From the NCBI GenBank assembly GCA_023101885.1, contig JALPQD010000125.1, positions 3,765,140 through 3,829,139 of the forward strand: DNA of 64,000 nucleotides, read 5' to 3'. The translations under genes were made by a program, and so were the position numbers. The stretch is from Typhlomys cinereus. Taxonomy: Eukaryota; Chordata; Mammalia; Rodentia; Platacanthomyidae. Below are positions 57,208 to 64,000 of the stretch, in pieces (within the stretch, counting starts at the first letter, position 1; each line of letters opens with the position of its first letter). Under the pieces are notes generated by a model. That model was not told the origin of the DNA, searched no databases, and saw only the letters and a program-made list of their open reading frames with translations.

Positions 57208-59383
57208 GGAACTTAAAAGAAACTTTCCCAGGGAAGAAATTAAAATATCTAACAAATATCTTAAAAAATGGCTTGCATCCCTAGCCATCAGTGTAATGTA
57301 AATCAAAACTTCCCTGAGATATCATCTCACCCTGGTCAGAATGGCAAAAATCCACAATAAAAATAACAACAAATGCTGGAAAGGATGTGGAAGAGGGGAA
57401 CGCTCCTACATTGCTGGTGGGAATGCAGGCTTATACAACAACTCTGGCAAGCTATCCGGGGTTTCTCAAAAAAGTTAAAGATTGAAATGTCATATGACCC
57501 TGATATTCCACTTTTGTGAATAATCCCCCATACAGCAAAAATTCATCTCGATATCACAAGCACGACCATGTTCATAGCAGTACCGTTTACAATAGTAAAG
57601 TCATGGAATCAACTCAAATGCCCAACAATTGATGAGTGGATAAGGAAAATGTGGTACATTTATACAATGGAATATTATTAAGTCATCAAAAATGATGAAT
57701 TAATGAGATTTGCTGGGAAATGGATGGAATTTGAAAATATTTTGAGTGAAGTATTCCAGACACAGAAAATTACGTGCTGTATATACTCCCTAATAGGTGG
57801 ATCCTAGTACTAGCCCACTTAATGACACACTCAAAGATAAATCTCTGTAATACCTATAGTAATTGCAAATATTATAAGGGAGGGAAGAGGAAGGAGGGCC
57901 CCACCAGAAACAAGGAGAGAGGGGATCATGTTACATCAGAGGAAACAGGCCACCATAAAGGACTGCAAGTAATTAATGAGACAGCTAGTTGGACTTGCAG
58001 ACTTTTCTTACTGGTCACTTGCACCTGATGTAGTATGATCTCACCAGAAAGGGAAGGCATAGAGTCTGGCAGATAAAAGGTTACCATCCTGCAAATGGGA
58101 GACTGACCCCCCTCACAGCAGTCTCCTACTCTTATTCCATCCACCTTTGAATCTACTTTTATAATAAGAATCCATTTTAATAGCCTTTTATCTCTGGCCT
58201 GGGCGTGACATCCAATACCTATCAGAATGGAGCCTAGGGTGGTGAAGGAGCAGCAAAACTGAAAAAAAAAACAACAAAACATAATTCAGAAAATCACAGA
58301 TTCTACATCAACTACCTGGAACCAGGCCAGGCTAATCACTCGCCATCCTATAGCTCAGGGAAATTTGCAGAACAGTGGTGGTAAGATTGTAAGAGCCTAA
58401 AGATGGGGAGGAGCAATGATATGCAAGATACTCCATACAAGTTAGAGTCAATGTAATCATAATAGGACTTACCATGACCTGTGCAATGACCACCATATTA
58501 TTGAACCCCCATAGTCTAACATGGATCACAGGCACTACGATCCTTAGAGGCAAGGGATTAATAGCCACAATAGCATTCCTATACTAAAGGGGAACACAAA
58601 AAAAGAGCTCTAGGCAATGCCACTAATTCCTTACACCTCATCAGAGAGGAGGACCCAGAGGGTTATTTGACATGCACACTAAAGATTGCTGCAGAATGTG
58701 AGGGAGGGGGCACTGGGAGAAAGGTAGAAGGGGGGAAAGGAAGGGGAAAAGGAGGAAGCAGCAACAGGGTCCAGGAGGGGTGGAGGGAGGGAGGGAATGG
58801 GGTACTACTCAACTTTGTTATGAGTGGAAGAAATAAAAAAAAAGAAAAATGGTCCTGGGAACTCAAATGAAATGTTCCAGGGACAAAATTGAAATATCTA
58901 ACAAATATCTTATAAAATGCTCCACATCCTTAGCCATCAGGGAACTGAAAATCAAAACCTCCCTGAGTTATCTCACCCTGGTCAGATCGGAAAAATCCAC
59001 AACACAAACAACACCAAATGCTAGAGGGGTTGTGGAGAGAAGGGAACTCACCTACATTGTTGGTGGGAATGCAGGCTTATACAACCACTGTGATGATCAG
59101 TCTGGTGATTTTCAAAAATGTTGAAGACTGAAATGATATATGATCCTGCTATACAACTTCTGGGAATAATCCTCCATAAAACACAAATTCACTATAAAGA
59201 CACAAGCATAACTATGTTCATTCTAACACTATTTACAATAGCAAAGTCATGGAATCAAAACAAATGCCCAACAGTTAACAAACAGATAAAGAAAATGTGG
59301 TCTATTTATACAATGGAATACTACTCAGCCATCAAAGAAGATGAATTAATGAAATTTGCCAGAAAATGGATTGAATTAGAAAA

Positions 59384-60420
59384 ATTATACTGAGTGCAGT
59401 ATCCCAGACACAGAAAATTAAACACTTTGTAATCCTTAATAGGTGGATCCTAGTGTCAAACCCACTTAATTACCTATTCAAAGATAAATTACTGAATACA
59501 TACAATAATAACAAAGATTATAAAAAGGAGGGAAGGGAAAGGCGAGAGGGAATCATGCTTCAGTAGAGAAAATATTTCACCATCAAGTATTATACGTAAG
59601 TAGGTAGACACCTGGCATATTTCACTCTCACTTTATTTCCTGGTAACCTGTGACTGAGGAAGTTTCATCTCACCTTCCAGGGAGGGTATAGGAACTGATA
59701 GATAGATGGTATCAACTCTGAAAATGTGACACTGACCACCTCCCACTACATTAGAATTAAAAAAATTATACCGAGTGCAGTGAAAATTAAACACTTTGTA
59801 CTCCTTAATAGGTGGATCCTGGGCTGGAGAGGTGGCTCAGGGGTTAAGCCTCTGCCTTGCAGGCAGAAGGTCCTGAGTTCGGATCCCAGATCCCACGTAT
59901 AGACGCCGGGCGGAAGCAGGGGCGGCCTGCATTCCGGTCCTGGTAGGGGGGAGCCTGTGAATCCCGGGGCAGAAGGAGGTGGAGGCGTCCATGGTGGTTC
60001 CCGAATTCGTCCGTGGTTCTACACACACACAGATACACAGACACACACGCACGCACATACATACGTACACATGCACAATTGAATAAATAATAATAAAGAA
60101 ATCTTTTAAATAGGTGGATCCTAGTATCAAACCCACTTAATTGCCTATTCAAAGATAAATCACTGAATACACACAGTAATAACAAAGATTATAAAAAGGA
60201 GGGAAGGGAAAGGCAAGAGGGGATCATGCTTCAGTAGAGAAAATATTTCACCATCAAGTATTATAAGTAAGTAGGTAGACACCTGGTATATCTCACTCTC
60301 ACTTTCTTTCCTGGTAACTTGTGACTGAGGTTGTGAGGAGGTTTCATCTCACCTACCAGGGAGGGTATAGGGACTGATAGATAGATGGTAACTACTCTGA
60401 AAATGGGACACTGACCACCC
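59384..60420 (+). repeat. Tandem duplication in L1 element C 3' UTR
   Basis: Unit 1 is about 59384-59750; unit 2 is about 59751-60420 and contains the 59821-60109 SINE. Shared blocks include ATTATACTGAGTGCAGT, TTAAACACTTTGTA, TCAGTAGAGAAAATATTTCA and TGATAGATAGATGGTA. The units are very similar, more alike than the element B duplication. Confidence 0.85.
59821..60109 (+). mobile_element. B2-type SINE, best preserved copy
   Basis: The TSD ATAGGTGGATCCT lies at 59808-59820 and 60110-60122. The head GGGCTGGAGAGGTGGCTCAG with GGGGTTAAGCC, and the box-B region CCTGAGTTCGGATCCC, are intact and could serve RNA polymerase III. The body is GC-rich with CpGs, then a CACACA repeat and an AATAAATAATAATAAAG tail. 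Intact CpGs suggest a young insertion. Confidence 0.95.
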
Positions 60421-61280
60421 CCCACTGCATTCTCCTACTCCTATTCCATCTACTTTTGAATCTCCTCTTATAGTAAGATCTTCATTTAAACAGCCTTTTC
60501 TCTTTGGTTAGGAGATGACCTCTAATACCATTCAGGATAGATCCAAGGGTGGTGCAGAAGAAGCAAAAGTGAAAACAACAACAAACCATAATCACCTGGA
60601 ACCAGACCAATCAAATGTCTCCCCATACTGAAGCTCAGGGAAACTTGCAGAAGAAGTGGTGGAAAGATGGTAAGAGCCAAAACTCAGTGAGAACCAATGA
60701 TATGCAAGATACTCCACACAAGTTAGGGCCACAGTAGCCATAATTGTATAACCTGCACAAACTGACATATCAATGACCCCCCAAAGTCTAGCATGGATCA
60801 CAGGCAGTAAGATCCTTAGAGGCAAGGGATTACCACTCATAATAGTATTCCCATTCTAAAGGGGAACCCAAGAAAAGGTTCTGGGCTATGCCACTGAGTC
60901 CTTATACTTCACTAGAATGGAGGACTCAGAAGGAAGTTAGGCATTCATACAAAAGGATGCTCCAAGGGATGGGAGGGGAGAAGGGGTAGAATGTTGGAGA
61001 AGGGGAGGGAGGTAGTGAAAGGAATGGGAAAAGTGGGGGAGGGTGCAAGGTAGTATAGATAAAGGTGGAGGGAGGGAGGGGAATGGGTATCTATTGAGAT
61101 TGTAGGATTGCGGAAAAAAACAAAAAGTATGGAATGATAGTTATACAGCATATATTCATTTATATGGTTCCAGTTATCTCCTAATCCATATAACTAACAT
61201 GAGTTTAGTTTAACATGAGAAAAGTATGTCCATTCCAATTGTGAATATATTATTTCTTTTAAATTCCATTTATATGGCAC

Positions 61281-61420
61281 TTAAATTTCTGCTTTTGGGA
61301 CACTTCATTCAATATAGCTTTTTCTAGTTCCATCCATTTCCTGGCAAATTTCATTAACTCATCTTTTTGATGGCTGAGTAACATTCCATTGTATAAATGT
61401 ATTTGTGCATTAGCAAATAT
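61281..61420 (-). mobile_element. L1 ORF2 end fragment, reverse orientation
   Basis: GCTGAGTAACATTCCATTGT and TTCATTAACTCATCTTTTTG are the reverse of the ORF2 C-terminal segment (EYYSAIKKDELMKF region) found in the other copies. No 3' UTR is attached. Confidence 0.75.
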
Positions 61421-61727
61421 ATATGTGTTGGCAAGTGTGACAAGTGTTACCAAACATGCAGTGGCTTTTATGCTTATGATTATTGCCTGGAATTTTATGG
61501 AAGAGCAACAAATTATGGCAGTAATTCAGTTTGAGAAGAGAGTAGTCCACTTGACCCACACAGTTGTAGGCATCATGCTGTGGTCAGTGGGTTTCTGATC
61601 ATTTCAGACTAGACTTGAGGAAGCTTTTCATACTGCAGGAACATAAGTTGGAGTCTGCCACTTAAATAAAGGAAGAGCATGAGCAGCATGTGCCTCAACA
61701 TCCCCTTAAGGACAAAATAGGAGTTGA
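61421..61727. other. Unassigned sequence
   Basis: No gene or repeat is recognised. Confidence 0.5.
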
Positions 61728-61920
61728 TAATATGGCTCAGAGAGTAATGGCTCCTATGCACAAACCTGGCTCTCTGAGTTCAATCTCTAGATTGCATGTG
61801 TTGAAAGAGAGAGCAGATCCATGAAAGTTGTCATCTGACCTCTACCAATGATCATCGCATATACCTGCTGCACTCCTCATTCTCTTTTATACATTCAAAT
61901 AAAGCATAAATTTTAGAAAA
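61728..61920 (+). mobile_element. Old B2/B3-type SINE
   Basis: A degraded head (ATATGGCTCAGAGAGTAATGG, TGAGTTCAATCTCTAGATTG) is followed by a body with GAAAGTTGTCATCTGACCTC, then an AATAAAGCATAAATTTTAG tail. It differs from the long-body copies in its 3' half. Confidence 0.7.
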
Positions 61921-62246
61921 AACAACAAATCAAACTTTTTAGCACTGGAGCACAATACCAGGCTTTTGTAACATCTACCCAAGATGAGGCCAGGCTTGGG
62001 ACAAAACCATTCTAACATGTGTATTTGGAAGATGATTTTGGATCCTTAGTGATAACTGAGCACTTTACAATTTCCTATTTAAATAAAACTATTTGTGGGA
62101 AACAAGAATATCTTCCATGACATACAGTTTTCATTTTATTTTTTCTTTTTAAATTTGAAGTTATTTAAAATTACAATGTATTTTTGTTTCTCCCTATATT
62201 GCCTACCCCATCTGCCCTCTTCCCTCTGAGACATATTTTTTCTCAT
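61921..62246. other. Unassigned sequence
   Basis: No gene or repeat is recognised. Confidence 0.5.
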
Positions 62247-62260
62247 CTGAATATCCATTC

Positions 62261-62568
62261 TTTTTTAAATTTTATATTTATTTATTTTTCCCCAATTATA
62301 CAACCTTAATAGGTACCCTGTCCCCTCCCTCCCTCCACCCCTCCCCAGTCCTCCTTGCTTTCATCCCCCACACTCCCTTTTTCACAGTGACCCCTTCTTC
62401 CTCCTCCCCTTCCCTGGACCATCCTTTAGTGTGAATACAAAATGTCCCTCTAAGTCTTCCACTCTAGTGAGGTGAAAGGACTCATTGGCATCACCCAGAG
62501 CTCTTTGTTGGGTTTCCCTTTGGTATGGGAACACTATCATGATGGTTAATCTGTTCCCTCTAAGGATC
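62261..62568 (-). mobile_element. 5'-truncated L1 3' tip, reverse orientation
   Basis: It runs from the reversed tail (TTTTCCCCAATTATACAACC) through the C-rich tract to ATCCTTAGAGG-type sequence. TSD CTGAATATCC at 62247-62256 and 62569-62578. It is moderately diverged from the young type. Confidence 0.8.
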
Positions 62569-62578
62569 CTGAATATCC

Positions 62579-63739
62579 TTTATTATGTGAGAAACCAATT
62601 GAGATTGAGGAGGTTTGTTCTTGTATATGCCTGGGTACCTGGCCAGTTTTGACCATCAGTGATCACTCCCAAAGGAACTGGACCACCTGAATTCCTACAT
62701 AATTCACTGTGGCAAAAGAAGGTTTATGTTGGCAAAATGTTTCATTTTCTTCCATGCACTATGTAAACATATAATGAGGGAGATAATTTTAAGTGATGTC
62801 AAGTAGTTCAGTGTGGTATGTATCACTGTTTGGAATTAAAGCTTGAGTCAATATATAGTCATCATGATCTCAGCCTTCACGAGGTCTCCACATACCGTGT
62901 TCTTTCTCAGTAGAATTATGTTTAATTTAATGTCCTTGATTTTCGGGGAGATAAGTGACTAAAGCAACTGAAGTAAAGAAAAAACTAATTTGCTTTCAGC
63001 TTCAGGACTCTGTCAATCATGATATGAAAGGTATGGCAGCAGGAACATCACATAGCTGGTCACATGACACATGCATTTGGTAAGGAAAGAGGGATGCTTG
63101 GAAGTACTCAGCAAGGTTTTTTCTTTTTCTTCATTCTGATATCCCAATCCCTGGAAAAGTACTGCCCACCATTAGTTTGGAGACAGCTCATTTCATTTAA
63201 CAACATTGAGAAACTACTTTAAATTCACACTCACAGTTGTGTCATTTAGGTGATTTTGCACTTGAAATGAAGTTGACATTAAATATTAATCACTGAAATT
63301 CTGTAATCCTAATGTTCTCAGTGTACATTGCAAAAGGCAACAAGTGGACAAGATCTTTATGACATCAACTCCAATTGGACAATATTCTTTCTGCATCATT
63401 TTCTCTATCTCTCTCCAAGACCCCAGGCTTCATTGCTAGGGACACCTTTCAGTTCAGAGGATAAATAAAACAATTTCACTTTTTCCAAAAATCCTCCAGG
63501 TGATATTGTTGAAGAGAGAAAATTAGTAGAGGAAATACTAGCAAAACTAACAATAAAAAACTATGCAAAGATCTTCAAAGAACCAATATGGGTCACGTAT
63601 CAACAATTACCACTATAGCATAACACATGAGAATTAAGGTTTTGTAGCCTTCCATTCTGGCTTTACAGTAACTTTTCAAGAATTCTTTAGAAATTAAGAC
63701 ATTGAAAGTGGTCAAGAATTGATTTTAATTTTTGAACTT
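62579..63739. other. Unassigned sequence downstream of the right-edge V2R remnant
   Basis: For the minus-strand receptor exon at 63740-64000 this is the 3' side. I see no further exon, repeat or RNA gene. Confidence 0.5.
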
Positions 63740-64000
63740 TTAAAGAGAATTTCTGTGTGGCCTTAGCAAAACAACATAGCATTTTGGGACAAAATGCCCC
63801 CTAGCAGGCCTGCACAGGAGGCCACAATGCAGAAGACTTCCACGGCCACCATGACTTTCCCCTTCGTGCTGTGGTAGACAGGGAGGAATGTGACTCATAC
63901 ACTGCAGAATACCAGTATGCAGAAGGTCATGAACTTGTATTATTAAGGTGTCAGGCAGGTTCCTGATCAGGAAATCCACAGTGAAGCTCCCCAGGTCCAG
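63740..64000 (-). pseudogene. V2R last exon remnant (C-terminal membrane domain), runs off the window
   Basis: This is the 3' end of a V2R seven-transmembrane exon on the minus strand. From the window edge it reads LDLGSFTVDFLIRNLPDT, a V2R signature, then leaves frame after the loss of a T in a TTT run. In the next frame KFMTF, LVFCSV, a stop where Trp is expected, then VTFLPVYHSTKGKVMVAVEV and ASCAGLLGG can be followed (TM6-TM7). A second base loss returns the frame at PKCYVVLLRPHRNSL, ending in a stop a few residues short of the usual C-terminus. The rest of the gene lies beyond 64000. At least one true stop and two frameshifts make it a pseudogene as sequenced. Confidence 0.9.

Larger units (their letters stand above)
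53020..57830 (+). pseudogene. L1 ORF2 remnant (element B), RT active site lost
   Basis: The N-terminal endonuclease block is readable (ITLNVNGINSPVTHRLQTWI, 53040-53110), as are LSDYHGLKLDI (53630-53670) and RT blocks ([17 protein letters not shown], 54840-54900). The catalytic motif reads F-A-N-N at 55507-55518 instead of F-A-D-D, so both catalytic aspartates are replaced. A SINE, two L1 fragments and several frameshifts also break it. The C-terminal blocks are at about 57620-57800. Confidence 0.85.
51181..58848 (+). mobile_element. Full-length L1 (element B), dead, with three nested insertions
   Basis: Order: 5' UTR (51181-51903), ORF1 (51904-52954), ORF2 (about 53020-57830), and a 3' UTR ending in an A-rich tail at about 58848. 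Insertions: a reverse L1 tip (54386-54600), a SINE (55119-55397) and a plus-strand L1 3' end (56325-56672). There is also an internal tandem duplication at 56714-57207. A TSD for the whole element was not found, partly because another L1 follows without a gap. Confidence 0.82.
58849..61130 (+). mobile_element. 5'-truncated L1 (element C), ORF2 end plus 3' UTR
   Basis: It starts in the last part of ORF2 immediately after the tail of element B. It includes an ORF2 C-terminal frame (59118-59393: EYYSAIKEDELMKF) and the 3' UTR with the purine tract, and ends near 61130. A direct duplication of part of its 3' UTR (59384-59750 and 59751-60420) carries a SINE in the second copy only. Confidence 0.85.

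Noticed and set aside
59821..59900. A tRNA gene
   Set aside because: The tRNA-like head is part of a SINE with body, tail and TSD, and it cannot fold to a full tRNA cloverleaf by inspection.
1..64000. CRISPR array, operons, ribosome-binding sites, prophage
   Set aside because: No regularly spaced identical repeats with unique spacers and no prokaryotic gene structure; the window is a vertebrate nuclear sequence.

Overview
This is a vertebrate, almost certainly rodent, nuclear window. It has no intact protein-coding gene that I can support. The rodent call rests on a dense LINE-1 (L1) population whose 3' ends share a G-rich purine tract and a GTTTGTATGAGTGG-type terminus. It also rests on tRNA-derived B2/B3-type SINEs, a B4-like element (B1 joined to an ID-type part) and MaLR/ERVL-type LTR elements. 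A non-murine myodont rodent fits, but the species cannot be fixed by eye.

Layout. 1-5.7 kb: old and young L1 3' ends, one diverged LTR, one SINE, and a compact two-LTR element (3610-5546) nested in an L1 3' UTR. 5.76-13.98 kb: a full-length but dead L1 with a 10-bp target-site duplication (TSD). A reverse-oriented L1 sits in its ORF1, and an L1 carrying a 3' transduction sits in its ORF2. 14-20.1 kb: L1 ends and SINEs. 20.5-29.4 kb: the only host-gene material in the interior. It comprises decayed vomeronasal type-2 receptor (V2R) exons 5, 3 and 2 on the minus strand, a class I odorant receptor pseudogene on the same strand between them, and a 1.85-kb polypyrimidine tract. 29.5-34 kb: mostly unassigned sequence and old SINEs. 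34-50 kb: an L1 nest. A minus-strand full-length L1 is split by a plus-strand L1 (36120-40809) and by a plus-strand ORF1-only L1 with monomeric promoter (45177-46716); a second minus-strand 5' half L1 abuts it. 50-61.1 kb: AT-rich DNA, a solo LTR, and two plus-strand L1s with internal duplications and nested insertions. 61.1-64 kb: unassigned sequence, ending in the last exon of another V2R pseudogene at the right edge.

The receptor remnants suggest a chemoreceptor cluster heavily invaded by retroelements. Many TSD pairs let the insertion order be read directly. Much of 20-49 kb carries many single-base indels against low apparent substitution, and there is a 25-N assembly gap. Some of the apparent gene decay could therefore be sequence error. 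The strongest candidates for follow-up are the ORF1-only L1 ending just after copy-specific AATAAA motifs, the L1 3' transduction, and the interleaved V2R/odorant receptor remnants.
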